Shown here: piece after piece, positions 33,839 through 44,800 of the stretch
How the letters are laid out: the number at the start of each line of letters is the position of its first letter
Position numbering within the stretch: position 1 is the first letter of the stretch
DNA from: Pedobacter cryoconitis
GTDB lineage: Bacteria; Bacteroidota; Bacteroidia; Sphingobacteriales; Sphingobacteriaceae
Direction of reading: 5' to 3'
DNA length: 64,000 nt
NCBI RefSeq assembly: GCF_014207135.1
Contig: NZ_JACHCC010000002.1
Span: forward strand, 248,001 to 312,000
Notes under the pieces: model-generated
What the model was told of the DNA's origin: nothing
Databases searched by the model: none
What the model saw: only the letters and a program-made list of their open reading frames with translations
Program-made: the position numbers and the translations under genes

Positions 33839-36322
33839 TTATTTTTTCTGAGCTCTCCTGTAATTGACGATTATGCCATTAAAAGCAGCACCGGCCAGAA
33901 GCAACACCAGGATAACCGACCCAGCCTTTGAAATGTATTCACCGTACAAATAAGAAACTGGCTGGAATATAAATGCAACCTGGTGATTTCCTGCCGGAAT
34001 CTGCGCTGCACGCAGCAAATAATCGGCCCTTAGATATGGTCTTTTAATACCATCAATCTCCAGCCTCCAACCCTTATCGTAATAAACCTCCGAAAAGACA
34101 GCCAGCTGCGAAACACTGGATTTTGTCTGATAACTTACATAATCCGGTGAATATTCTACCAGCTTTATAGTTGCCAGCGTATCCTTTCCTGCTGACAAGT
34201 CCAATGTCTTATACTGCTGATCAACAATGGCCTCATTTCGCGCCGAAAAACTGCTTAGAGACTGCATTTCTTCATCTGCATTCTTTACATATTTAATGGT
34301 TTTCACAAACCAGGCATTTCCGCAGGTCTGTTCATTTCTAACTACCTTTAAACTTTTTCCCGCTGAATCCGGCATGATGATATACTTGGTATTCAGCATA
34401 TTTAAGACCTCCGGATTTACCTGCTTGCCTGTCATCTGGTTATCTATCAATTCATCATATCTTTTCAGACGTGCGGCAGAATAACCACCGATACTTTTAT
34501 GAAAAAACGGATTCTGGATATCCATTTTCAAATTAGCTGTTGCATCAAATACTTTGAAATTGGGGTCAGTATCCTGCGCAATCTGAACATCTACTTCTCT
34601 TGGATTAACCAGGGCCTCCTGCTTTTCTGTAAAGTTTGAAGTCTTCAGATAACGTCTGTCCACAACCCATAAATCGGCAGATATCAACACCAATAAGGCT
34701 ATAGAAAATAGCTGCAGGTTAATTTTCTGTTTGATAAATGCCCAGACCAGACCAAATGAAATCAGAATAAAGATTAGCGAGCGGATAGCATCACTTCTTT
34801 CCAGGTTTGCCCTGTCTGTCATCAGTGCGCGGGCAATATCATTAGCCATTACGCGATCACCTTTTAAAGCTTGTGCAAGTATAGTTATTCCATTTGCTTC
34901 ATCACCAGGTCTAAAATCTAATAAAAGACCTGGAAGTGCAATTAATAAAAGTGTCAGGCCTCCGGTAATATAGAAGGCGAGTTTGAATTTTTTCAGGATA
35001 TAGACTTTATCCGGATTAACAGTCAGTTCCTGAACTGCCAGAAAAGCTAAAACCGGAACGCATAAACCAGCAACGGCAAGTATGGATTCAACTGTCCGGA
35101 ATTTATTATAAAGCGGAAAATAATCAAAAAACAGATCTGAAGCATAGGGCCAATTGCTGCCAAATGACAACATCATGGTTAATATAACTGTTCCGGCCAA
35201 CCACCATTTAAGCCTGCTTTTCACGACCACTAAACCGAATATAAAAAGAAAACAGATCACCGCACCAAAGTAAAACGGTCCTGCAGTAAAGGGCCTTTTT
35301 TCGCCCCAGTACAGAGAAAGTCCCGGAATACTTGAAATCTGGTTTGCATAGGTGATGGCCTCTTCGGTTGAAACACCTTTATTTGTAAATACCCTGGTAA
35401 TCTCTGATTGTGGATTAATCAGGTCGGCCCCCGAAGCTCCACCATAAGCATTCGGGACTAAAAATGTCAGGGACTCACCTACTCCCTGACTATACTGATA
35501 AGCATATTCTTTAGCTAAACCTGTAGCCGGTTCTTTACTGTTATTTGTCAGGTTAGATTTTCCCCGGTAACTATCCTTACTGTATTCATAAGTACTCCAC
35601 ATCAAAGAAGCATTTACGGCCAGGGCTAATAATACTGCAGCTGATAAAAAGGCTATCGATTTAAAAAAGAGAACAGTTTTTTTAGCCTTAACAGCATGGT
35701 ACAGCTCTATAACGACAAGGATAAGTATGGCAATTAACAAGTAATAGGTCATCTGAATATGATTGGCCTTAATTTCCATAGCCAGAAAAAGTGCTGTTAA
35801 AACAGCCCCCACAAAGTACTTCCCTCTGAGTGTCAGAATTATCCCGGCAAGGATCGGTGCGAAAAATGCAATAGCAAATGCCTGATTGGCATGACCGGCA
35901 GCTAGTAAAATTATATTATAAGAAGAAAAGGTAAAAGCAATAGCCCCAGCCGCTGCAAGCCAGGGATTAAGCTTTAAGACCAGGAACAGAAAATAAGCTC
36001 CTGACAATAATAAAAGTACTGTGCCTACCGGATTTGGGAATAAATAATTAATACCATTGACTACGTGTGTAGTAATATTAGCAGAATAAGGTGCCCAGAT
36101 CTGGAAAGCCGGCATACCACCAAAAATCTGGTTAGTCCATAAAACGGTTGTTCCTTTAGACCGGTAATCCATGATCTCTTTTTGAGTGGATTGAGCTCCA
36201 GTTACATCGCTTTGCCCCAATACTTTCCCATGGAACGAAGGGTTAAAATATAAAAAGCATAATAAAAAGAATATTCCTGCGATAAGCAAGTGAATGCCAT
36301 AACGTTTAAACCAGTCAGTCAT
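33839..36322 (-). CDS. YfhO-family multi-pass membrane protein
   Basis: The protein has 827 residues with roughly a dozen membrane helices in the first 560 residues, followed by a large extracytoplasmic domain and a last helix near 805 (AGSVILVLLLAGAAFNGIIV). The N-terminal segment (GQSDVTGAQSTQKEIMDYRS, FGGMPAFQIWAP) is typical of YfhO proteins in Bacteroidota, which have a glycosyltransferase-like (GT-C) layout. In Bacillus, YfhO takes part in glycosylation of lipoteichoic acid. The target here is unknown, presumably a surface glycan. It appears to be a single-gene unit. Confidence 0.85.
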   Translation of the reverse strand: MTDWFKRYGIHLLIAGIFFLLCFLYFNPSFHGKVLGQSDVTGAQSTQKEIMDYRSKGTTVLWTNQIFGGMPAFQIWAPYSANITTHVVNGINYLFPNPVGTVLLLLSGAYFLFLVLKLNPWLAAAGAIAFTFSSYNIILLAAGHANQAFAIAFFAPILAGIILTLRGKYFVGAVLTALFLAMEIKANHIQMTYYLLIAILILVVIELYHAVKAKKTVLFFKSIAFLSAAVLLALAVNASLMWSTYEYSKDSYRGKSNLTNNSKEPATGLAKEYAYQYSQGVGESLTFLVPNAYGGASGADLINPQSEITRVFTNKGVSTEEAITYANQISSIPGLSLYWGEKRPFTAGPFYFGAVICFLFIFGLVVVKSRLKWWLAGTVILTMMLSFGSNWPYASDLFFDYFPLYNKFRTVESILAVAGLCVPVLAFLAVQELTVNPDKVYILKKFKLAFYITGGLTLLLIALPGLLLDFRPGDEANGITILAQALKGDRVMANDIARALMTDRANLERSDAIRSLIFILISFGLVWAFIKQKINLQLFSIALLVLISADLWVVDRRYLKTSNFTEKQEALVNPREVDVQIAQDTDPNFKVFDATANLKMDIQNPFFHKSIGGYSAARLKRYDELIDNQMTGKQVNPEVLNMLNTKYIIMPDSAGKSLKVVRNEQTCGNAWFVKTIKYVKNADEEMQSLSSFSARNEAIVDQQYKTLDLSAGKDTLATIKLVEYSPDYVSYQTKSSVSQLAVFSEVYYDKGWRLEIDGIKRPYLRADYLLRAAQIPAGNHQVAFIFQPVSYLYGEYISKAGSVILVLLLAGAAFNGIIVNYRRAQKK

Positions 36323-36386
36323 ATCTGAAGAAAAATTATTCCTCCAATTTACAAATCTGACTTCATTAAAAGCAATATTATTATTG

Positions 36387-37064
36387 CTACCAGCCCATTA
36401 GCTCCATTACCCGTCTGAATTCTTCGTTCAAAGGGGCCTTCAGATGAATATCCTCTTGTGTAACAGGATGTTTAAACATTAGTTCAGAAGCATGCAATAA
36501 CATAGTCGTCATTTCCCATTGTTCTTTAAAGAACCTGTTCTGTTTATTACAGCCATGTTTACGATCCCCAATAATCGGATAAAAAATATGTGCAAAATGC
36601 TTACGCAGCTGGTGCATCCGGCCCGTAGTTGGGGTGGCTTCTACCAGTGAATAACGGGAAGTTGGATGTTTACCGAAAGCGACATCTAGTTCAGCACGCT
36701 TCAGTGTAACAAAAGCTGTAAAAGCCTCTTGAATAGTCCCGTTTTCTTTAGCTAAGGGATAATCAATATCCTGACTATCGGGTGCATACCCCCTTACTAC
36801 TGCCAGATATTTCTTTTGAACTTCACCCTCCTGAAACTGCATCTGCATCGCAGTTTCAACATCCTTCTCAAAAGCAAATAATAATAAACCACCAGTTTTC
36901 CGGTCTAAGCGGTGTACAGGGCTCACCCGTCTGTTTACCTGATCCCTTAAAAGCTGCAAAGCGAACTCTTTAGCATCGTTGGCAATAGAAGAGCGGTGTA
37001 CTAATAGTCCGTGTGGTTTATTGATCGCGATCAGATGATCATCCTGATATACAATTTCAAGCAT
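36387..37064 (-). CDS. truC: RluA-family pseudouridine synthase (TruC-like)
   Basis: The protein has 225 residues from the ATG at 37062-37064. A longer frame adds 21 residues of hydrophobic, unrelated sequence and is rejected. The catalytic signature HRLDRKTGG is at 51-59 with Asp54 as the nucleophile, and MHQLRKHFAHIFYPIIGDRKHG follows near 168. There is no S4 domain, and the short length fits TruC, which modifies U65 of certain tRNAs; rRNA-modifying RluA members are close alternatives. It is housekeeping in type and not linked to its neighbours. Confidence 0.85.
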   Translation of the reverse strand: MLEIVYQDDHLIAINKPHGLLVHRSSIANDAKEFALQLLRDQVNRRVSPVHRLDRKTGGLLLFAFEKDVETAMQMQFQEGEVQKKYLAVVRGYAPDSQDIDYPLAKENGTIQEAFTAFVTLKRAELDVAFGKHPTSRYSLVEATPTTGRMHQLRKHFAHIFYPIIGDRKHGCNKQNRFFKEQWEMTTMLLHASELMFKHPVTQEDIHLKAPLNEEFRRVMELMGW

Positions 37065-37142
37065 TAATTTTTTCCGCGAATATAGGCTTTTTAAGGAATA
37101 TATGATCAGCAGGAGTAAACAGATCACTCCTGCTGATTGTAT

Positions 37143-39491
37143 CTATTGAACCTTTTTCAAAATATCCTCAAGCATCTGGTTCGAAAATTTACCCCCCGAA
37201 AAATTGATCAGTTTATAGACGGGCATATCATTCAGCATGGTCATCATCATCAGGTTAGTCTTCTCTTTTGCCTTCCTTTGCTCAGGACTGAGCTTCTCAT
37301 CCGGTTTAGCTGTCAGGTCAACCCCAAATGACTTCATTAATACCGGATAAATCAGTTTTCCTTTAGGATGTGCCCGAAAATCTTTCAGCATAGAATTACG
37401 TGTTAATGCAGCTAAAACCGTATTCTCTGAACTCACCCTTACTTCCTTTTGCAAAGGAAGTAAATTCGATGCGCCACCAACCCGGATCAGAAAAACTCCT
37501 GGTTTAACGGCCCAGTCATGTTGCTGAACATCATAATAAGCAAAATCACGTTTGCCCAGTTTAAATCCAATAGTTTTTTCTTCTCCTGGTTTCAGGTTTA
37601 GTTTAGCAAAGGCTTTTAACTCCTTAACAGGATGTACAATGGTAGAATCCGAACCACTGATATACAGCTGTACAATTTCCTTACCGGATACATTGCCAGT
37701 GTTTTTCACCCTGAATTGCACCTGTAAACTATCTGCATCTTTTATGCTTTCCGCGCCCAGTTCAAGTCCGGAATAAGCAAAAGACGTATAACTTAAGCCA
37801 TAACCAAAAGCAAACTGAGGAGTAATCTTTCGTTTATCATAATAACGATACCCAATAAAAATTCCTTCTCCGTAATTCGCCTGCTGATTCAGACCCGGAA
37901 ACTCCAGAGCCGTCGGCGTATCATCAACAAATTTAGCAAATGTTTCTGCCAGCTTACCCGATGGATTTACTTTCCCGCTCAACACATCGGCAATAGCCCC
38001 ACCCCCTGCCTGTCCGCCAAGCCAGCCTTCAAGTACTCCTTTTACTTTCCCTAGCCAGGGCATGGTGATCGCCGAACCATTCATCAGCACCACAACCGTA
38101 TTTTTCTGTACGGCAGCAATAGCTTCGATCAGCTGATTATGAGCAACTGGCATAGCTAATGAGGAACGGTCAAAACCCTCAGATTCATAACTATCCGGAA
38201 GTCCGGCAAATATAACCGCTACATCAGCAGCTGCAGCAGTTTTGACTGCCTCGCTGATTAATGCAGCCGAAGTCTGATCCTCATCTCTGTACCCTTGCGC
38301 ATAAGTAAGCTGTGCATTTCCTGCCAGAAGCTGCATTTCGGTAAAGGCATTGCTGATTTTAATCGGGTTTACCTGTGAACTTCCTGCTCCCTGATATCTT
38401 GGAATTTTAGCAAAACCACCTATAAAAGCAATCTTTTGCTTTTTAAGATTTAAAGGCAGAATATGATCCTGATTTTTCAGTAAAACAAGACTTTCCCCAC
38501 TCGCTTCCCTGGCCAGCAGATTATGCTGATCTGCATCAAATTTAGCTCCAGCCTGATGACTATCTTTAGCCCTTAACAACACAGTTAGTAGCTGAGTTAC
38601 ACTTTCATCTAATGTAGCCACCGGAAGTACCCCACTATTCACCGCCTTGATCAGTTCCTGCTGATTTACCTCACCACTTCCCGGCATTTCCAGGTTCATA
38701 CCTGCAACAAGTCCGTTTACCCTGTTACTAACCGCTCCCCAGTCGGATACCACAAAACCTTCAAAACCCCAGTTTTTGCGAAGGATACTCCTTAATAATA
38801 AAGCATTTTCGGATGCGTAAACACCATTCAGTTTGTTATAGGCACACATGACTGTCCAGGGTTTACCCTCCTTAACTGCAATTTCAAAAGCAGTCAGATA
38901 GATTTCATGCAGCGTACGTTCATCCACATTCGAACTATTTGTCATTCTTTCAAATTCCTGATTATTTACTGCAAAATGTTTTAATGAAGTACCCACACCT
39001 TTGCTCTGCACACCTCTGATATAAGATGCAGCCATTTTACCAGCCAATACCGGATCCTCAGAAAAATATTCAAAATTCCGGCCTCCAAGCGGAGAACGTT
39101 TCATATTCACACCTGGGCCTAAAAGAATCTGGACATCATTGGCCTGGCTCTCCTCTGCTAAGGCAACCCCAACCCGATTAATTAAAGCAGTATTCCAGGA
39201 TGAGGCTAACGCCGAAGCTGTGGGAAAACAAGTAGCAGGTACAGCCTGGCCTAAAGCCGAACCAATTGCTTTACGTAATCCATGAGGACCATCGGTCATA
39301 AAAACTGAAGGAATGCCCAATCGTTTGATTTCATGGGTTTGCCACCAGCCGTCACCACTCAGTAACATAGTCTTTTCTTCCAGTGTCATTTTTGACACCA
39401 ATCCGGCTGCTTTTGCAGGGTAATCCACCTGTTGTGCTGAAGCATAGGCAGGAATGACCAGCAATAAAAAATAAATAGATTTTAAGTTCAT
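37143..39491 (-). CDS. GH3 beta-glucosidase, exported, with C-terminal extension
   Basis: The protein has 782 residues from the ATG at 39489-39491. A longer frame to 39536 would hide the signal peptide (SIYFLLLVIPAYASAQ). The GH3 N-terminal barrel has KHFAVNNQEFERM near residue 171 and the nucleophile Asp250 in VVSDWGAV. The alpha/beta C domain (IAFIGGFAKIPRYQGAGSS onward) and a fibronectin-III-like domain (FAYSGLELG onward) follow. After about residue 690 there is an extra tail of roughly 90 residues rich in Met and Leu ending DILKKVQ. It hydrolyses terminal beta-linked sugars in the periplasm or outside. The divergent gene is a Nudix-type regulator. Confidence 0.93.
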   Translation of the reverse strand: MNLKSIYFLLLVIPAYASAQQVDYPAKAAGLVSKMTLEEKTMLLSGDGWWQTHEIKRLGIPSVFMTDGPHGLRKAIGSALGQAVPATCFPTASALASSWNTALINRVGVALAEESQANDVQILLGPGVNMKRSPLGGRNFEYFSEDPVLAGKMAASYIRGVQSKGVGTSLKHFAVNNQEFERMTNSSNVDERTLHEIYLTAFEIAVKEGKPWTVMCAYNKLNGVYASENALLLRSILRKNWGFEGFVVSDWGAVSNRVNGLVAGMNLEMPGSGEVNQQELIKAVNSGVLPVATLDESVTQLLTVLLRAKDSHQAGAKFDADQHNLLAREASGESLVLLKNQDHILPLNLKKQKIAFIGGFAKIPRYQGAGSSQVNPIKISNAFTEMQLLAGNAQLTYAQGYRDEDQTSAALISEAVKTAAAADVAVIFAGLPDSYESEGFDRSSLAMPVAHNQLIEAIAAVQKNTVVVLMNGSAITMPWLGKVKGVLEGWLGGQAGGGAIADVLSGKVNPSGKLAETFAKFVDDTPTALEFPGLNQQANYGEGIFIGYRYYDKRKITPQFAFGYGLSYTSFAYSGLELGAESIKDADSLQVQFRVKNTGNVSGKEIVQLYISGSDSTIVHPVKELKAFAKLNLKPGEEKTIGFKLGKRDFAYYDVQQHDWAVKPGVFLIRVGGASNLLPLQKEVRVSSENTVLAALTRNSMLKDFRAHPKGKLIYPVLMKSFGVDLTAKPDEKLSPEQRKAKEKTNLMMMTMLNDMPVYKLINFSGGKFSNQMLEDILKKVQ

Positions 39492-39718
39492 CAGGATAAG
39501 GTTTAATATTTGGTAAACGCGCAAATTTTCTCCCAAAAGCCTAACCCTTTTTATATTGCTTCGTTATGAAGCAATGATATATTATTTTCTTTAAACATGC
39601 AAATAAAAAAGGCTTGGGCATGACTATATAACACAGAATATCAACGCAATACTATTTAAACAGAGCTTTAGACATCCATTATTAGCTAAATTTTAAACAG
39701 ATTCTTATATTGCCGGCA

Positions 39719-40456
39719 ATGGGACTAGATCAACGCATCATCGAAAAAAGTAAATTGCTGTGGGAACAATGTTTACCTCATATTTCAGTAGACAGTGTCG
39801 TATTTGGTTTTCATGAAAACCAGCTTAAAGTCTTGTTATTAAAAATGACTGCTGCACAGCAATGGCTCCTTCCGGGTGGTTATGTCTACAAAGATGAAAA
39901 CTTACAGGATGCAGCACAGCGTGTACTTACCGAACGTACAGGTGCGCAAAGAGTTTATTTGCAGGAATTTGGCGTATTTGGTACCCTTAACCGTTCGGAG
40001 GGGTTCTTTACAGATTATGAGGATGGTCTCTGGTATAAACAGCGTTTCATTTCCGCAGGCTTTTATGCACTGGTTGATTATACGGCTGTAAATGTAACAG
40101 CAGATGAATATAGCGAAACCTGTGAATGGCGAAATATAGATGACCTTCCTGAACTGGCGATGGACCATCAACTGATTTATACTAATGCTTTAACTGTATT
40201 AAGACAACAGTTAAGCTATAAGCCTATTGGGATGAGTTTACTTCCAGAAAGATTTACGATTTCGGAGTTACAGAAACTGTATGAAACGATCCTGGGCCGG
40301 ACTTTGAACAGAGGTAATTTTTACCGCCGGATTATGCGGTTTGGGATCCTGGTTAAACACGAAGACCCGCGTAAAGGAGGAGCGCACAAGGCACCCTTCC
40401 TTTACAGCTTCGATCCTCATCAATATCATGAGTCGCTACAGGGACTCGACTGGTAG
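39719..40456 (+). CDS. Nudix-domain transcriptional regulator (NrtR/AraR type)
   Basis: The protein has 245 residues from the ATG at 39719; a TTG 9 bases upstream is less likely. Residues of about 20-150 form a Nudix fold (SVDSVVFGFHENQLKVLLLK, LLPGGYVYKDENLQDAA), but the Nudix box reads RVLTERTG instead of REXXEEXG, so hydrolase activity is doubtful. The C-terminal 75 residues form a winged helix (RFTISELQKLYETILGR, NFYRRIMRFGIL). This matches NrtR and Bacteroides AraR regulators, where the fold senses a metabolite such as arabinose. It diverges from the GH3 gene and may control sugar use. Confidence 0.85.
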   Translation: MGLDQRIIEKSKLLWEQCLPHISVDSVVFGFHENQLKVLLLKMTAAQQWLLPGGYVYKDENLQDAAQRVLTERTGAQRVYLQEFGVFGTLNRSEGFFTDYEDGLWYKQRFISAGFYALVDYTAVNVTADEYSETCEWRNIDDLPELAMDHQLIYTNALTVLRQQLSYKPIGMSLLPERFTISELQKLYETILGRTLNRGNFYRRIMRFGILVKHEDPRKGGAHKAPFLYSFDPHQYHESLQGLDW

Positions 40457-40460
40457 CTGG

Positions 40461-41867
40461 TTATTTCCAGCCACCACCTAATGCACGGTAAAGATTAACT
40501 ACAGCCTGTAATTTCTGCAGGTGATCGCTTACACCACTTAATTGCGCTGCCAGCAAACTCTGTTCAGAAGTCAATACATCTGTATAATTAGTCGCTGAGC
40601 TATAGCGTAATAAATCCTGTGTATAATCTACAGCTTTAACTAATGCGGCTATTTGTTTTGCTCTTGAATCTTGTTTTTCTACTGCTGTTTCATAAGCGTA
40701 AAGCGCATTGGAAACTTCCTGACCGGCTACATACAGGCTTTGCTGAAAGTTATTCATAGCCTGTATTTGCGCAGACTGTGCTGTCTTCAAACGTGCTTTA
40801 TTCTGCCCCTGGTTGAAAATTGGCTGAGTCAAACCACCAACTAAATTATAGAAGACAGAATGGTCAAAGAAATCTTTCAACTGCAAATTAGAAAATCCGC
40901 CAGTGGCACTTAAAGTCAAAGTCGGATAGAAATAGGTCCTGGCCAGGTTCGTGTTCTCAAAAGCACTTCTGAAAGCAAATTCTGCCTGCTGAACATCAGG
41001 ACGGTTCTGCAATAATTGCGCAGGAACACCTACTGTCAATGTAGTTGGTACAGTCTGCTGATCCATTGTACTTCTGTCAATAGAACCTGGATTCTGAGCT
41101 AATAAGATACTCATGGCATTCTCTGTCTCGCGGATACTTCTCTTTAAATCAGGGATAGTTACTTCAGTCGCGTAACGGCTGGCTTCACTTTGTACCACGG
41201 CTGCACCGTTAACAACAGCTCCTTCTTTTAAGCTTTTCATGGTCTCTACACTTGCAATCCTGCTTTTAAGGGTTGCCTGCGTAATTGCCAGCTGTTGATC
41301 CAGAGCCAGTAAATTATAATAATTATTAGCAATATCGGCGATTAACTGAGTCTGGATAGCCTTTTTAGCTGCATCAGTCCCCAGGTACTGAGCCAGGGCC
41401 GCTCTTTTAGAGCTACTCAGCTTACCCCATATATCAGCTTCCCATGAAGTAGTCATGGAGAGCTGGTAGGTATTGGTCAAAGTATTGATATTGATCCCCG
41501 GAGGAAAATTCAGACCAGCCGATGATTGTTTACTTCTGGTGTAATTCGCCCCTGCACTCAAACTAGGTAAAAAGGCCATTTTAGCCTTTTGTACAGTCGC
41601 CTGAGCCTGTAAAATGTTTTGTATCGCATTTTTCAGGTTGATGTTCTGATCAAGACCTCTCTGAATCAAAACTTTGAGTTTCTCATCAGTAAACAAACTC
41701 TGCCATGGCTGGGTAGCTATGGTTGCAGAATCTGTTGAGTTTTGTCCGCGATACAGACCATCGGTCTGCATCTTAGGTTTTTCATAAGTTTTCGTCACCG
41801 AGCAAGCGCTGAAAAGGGCTGCGGCCGCCAGGAGTGCAAAAACCTGTTTGTTATATTTATGAGTCAT
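40461..41867 (-). CDS. TolC-like outer-membrane efflux lipoprotein (OMF, NodT type)
   Basis: The protein has 468 residues with a lipobox (LFSACS, Cys22). The two-fold repeated helical pattern of the outer-membrane factor family is visible: LDQNINLKNAIQNILQAQATV near residue 72 and the second copy from about RPDVQQAEFAFRS near 290. It forms the outer-membrane channel that passes substrates from the RND pump and adaptor encoded just upstream. It is the last gene of the operon, 29 bases after the pump gene, and converges almost directly on the Nudix regulator. Confidence 0.93.
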   Translation of the reverse strand: MTHKYNKQVFALLAAAALFSACSVTKTYEKPKMQTDGLYRGQNSTDSATIATQPWQSLFTDEKLKVLIQRGLDQNINLKNAIQNILQAQATVQKAKMAFLPSLSAGANYTRSKQSSAGLNFPPGININTLTNTYQLSMTTSWEADIWGKLSSSKRAALAQYLGTDAAKKAIQTQLIADIANNYYNLLALDQQLAITQATLKSRIASVETMKSLKEGAVVNGAAVVQSEASRYATEVTIPDLKRSIRETENAMSILLAQNPGSIDRSTMDQQTVPTTLTVGVPAQLLQNRPDVQQAEFAFRSAFENTNLARTYFYPTLTLSATGGFSNLQLKDFFDHSVFYNLVGGLTQPIFNQGQNKARLKTAQSAQIQAMNNFQQSLYVAGQEVSNALYAYETAVEKQDSRAKQIAALVKAVDYTQDLLRYSSATNYTDVLTSEQSLLAAQLSGVSDHLQKLQAVVNLYRALGGGWK

Positions 41868-41895
41868 TTTCTTCTGTTCTATGTGTTAAAATCAG

Positions 41896-44800
41896 CTATG
41901 CCTTTGGTGAATCAATCGCTTTTTGCTCTTCTGTGCTATTTAATTCTTCTTCATCATCATAGTCATAACTTGCTCTGGCCGGACCACTGATCTTCTCCTG
42001 TAAAGTCTGGAAGATGATAAACAATACGGGAATTACAAAAACCCCTAAGATTGTTCCGATCAACATCCCACCTACTGCACCAGTACCGATAGATTTATTA
42101 CCGATCGCACCAGCACCACTAGAGAACATCAAAGGCATCAATCCAAAGATAAAGGCAAATGAAGTCATCAGAATAGGTCTCAAACGGGCAACAGCTCCTT
42201 CAACAGCAGATTGTATAATCGGCATACCTTTTCTTCTTCTGTCCAGTGCAAACTCTACAATCAAAATACCATTCTTGGCCAATAGACCGATAAGCATGAT
42301 CAATGAAATCTGCAGATAGATATTACTGTTCAGTTTAAAGATGATTGAGAAAATATAGGCTCCCGCCAATCCAAACGGAATAGATAACAATACCGCAAAA
42401 GGAAGGATATAACTTTCATACTGCGCACTCAATAAGAAATACACGAAAACCAGACAAAGGATAAAGATAAATACGGTCTCACTTCCTGAAGCCAGCTCTT
42501 CACGGGTAAGACCCGAAAAGTCATATCCATATCCCTGAGGCAGAGACTGTGCTGCTACTTCCTGAATAGCCTTGATGGCATCTCCAGAACTATAACCCGG
42601 ATTCGGTGCACCGGTGATACCAATTGAACTGAATAAGTTAAACCTCGAAATAGATTCAGGGCCATATACCCTGGTCATTTTCACAAATTCAGTTATCGGT
42701 GCCATATTACCTGCACTATTACGTACAAATATTTTATTCAGCCCTTCAGGATTAGAACGGTATTGGTCAGCTGCCTGAACCATTACCCTGTACTGCTTAC
42801 CATATTTGTTAAAGTTCGAAGCATATAAACCACCATAATACCCCTGCATAGTTTGCAAAACCGTGCTCACACTCACACCGGCATCTTTACATTTTTCCAG
42901 ATTTACATCCATCATATACTGAGGGAAGTTAGGATTGAAGGATGTCGTTGCGTACTGAATCTCCGGACGTTTACTCAGGTTAGCCAGGAACTCATTGTTG
43001 ATTTTGAAGAAATCGGCTGTGCTATGTCCACCTTTATCCTGTAACTGGAATTCAAATCCACCACTCTGACCAAAACCCTGGATGGTTGGTGGAGAAATAA
43101 AGAAGATACTTGCTTCGCGGATTCCGGCAGTTTTACCAAACAGCTCACCCACTACATCATCAACTGTACGTTTACGCTGATCCCATGTTTTCAGTTTCAG
43201 GATAACCATACTATAAGCACTACCGGCACCAGCTGTAAAGTTCTGTCCTACTATACGCAGTGTATTCTGTACCTCTGGTATCGTATTGGCAATACTATCT
43301 ACTTTCACAGTTACTGCTGCTGTCCGCTCCATCGAAGCAGAAGGCGGCAAACTGATATTGGCAAAGATAGTACCCTGATCTTCCGCCGGAACAAAGGCCG
43401 AAGGTGTAGTTTTCATCATATAATACAACCCTGCACCAGCAATTACAATTGCGCCCAGAACAATCCATTTCCTACCGGCAAGGAATTGTACCGAACGTTT
43501 ATACCGGTTAGTCAGGCTCTCAAAAGCTACGTTAAAAGCAGTATAGAAGCGTTGCAGGAAACTCTTGTGTTTATGATCGTCTTTATGTGGTTTAAGCAAC
43601 AGCGCACATAAGGCCGGACTTAAAGTTAAAGCGTTAATTGCAGATAAGATAATCGCTACTGCAAGGGTGATACCAAACTGCTTATAAAACACTCCTGTAG
43701 AACCAGTAATGAAAGTTACCGGGATAAATACAGCAGCCATAACAAGAGTGATAGAGATAATCGCCCCAGATATCTCATCCATAGCATCAATTGTGGCTTT
43801 ACGGGCAGATTTATAGCCATGATCTAATTTCGCATGGACTGCCTCGACCACTACAATCGCATCATCGACCACAATACCAATGGCCAGCACCAGTGCAAAA
43901 AGTGTTAACAGGTTGATCGTAAAACCAAATAAATTCAGGAAAAAGAAAGTACCTACAATTGCTACCGGAACAGCGATCGCTGGTACCAGTGTAGATCTGA
44001 AATCCTGAAGGAAAATAAATACCACGATGAATACCAGGATAAAAGCTTCAATCAGGGTATGGATTACTTTATCAATAGAAGCATCCAGGTTTTCATTCAC
44101 GTCTACCAATGTGGTATACTGAATTCCCTTAGGGAAGGTTTTGGCAGCTTCTTCAATGATCTTTTTAGATTGATTAATTACATCCCTGGCATTGGATCCT
44201 GGAGTCTGACTGATCGCCATCGCTACAGATTCTTTACCATTGGTCTCAATCGTAGAGGCATAACTTAAAGAACCCAGTTCAACTTTAGCCACATCTTTCA
44301 AACGTAATAACTGTCCGTTACCAGCCGATTTAATGACGATATTCTCGAATTCACTGACCTGGCTTAAACGCCCCTTATAACGGATAACATACTGGAAAGA
44401 CTGATTACTGTTTTCTCCAAACTTTCCGGGAGCAGCCTCCACATTCTGTTCTGCCAGGGCAGCCGTAATATCACTGGGAATCAATCCATACTGCTGCATC
44501 AGATCTGGTTTTAGCCAGATACGCATCGAATAATCTTTAGCACCGAATACCGAAGCATTACCTACTCCCGTAACACGTTGTAACTGTGGCACTAGGTTGA
44601 TCTTGGCGAAATTCTGCAAAAAGGTCTGGTCATAAGCTTTATTGTCACTATACAACGAGAAAATCAATAAGTTACTACTCTGACTTTTAGTTACCGTTAC
44701 ACCAGCCAGTGTAACCTCGGCAGGTAATAAACTGGTAGCCCTTGAAACTCTGTTCTGCACGTTTACAGCTGCCAGATCCGGGTCGGTACCTACTTTAAAA

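Noticed and set aside
37065..37127. Extended N-terminus of the pseudouridine synthase
   Set aside because: The added residues are hydrophobic and unrelated to the family; the conserved start is MLEIVYQ.
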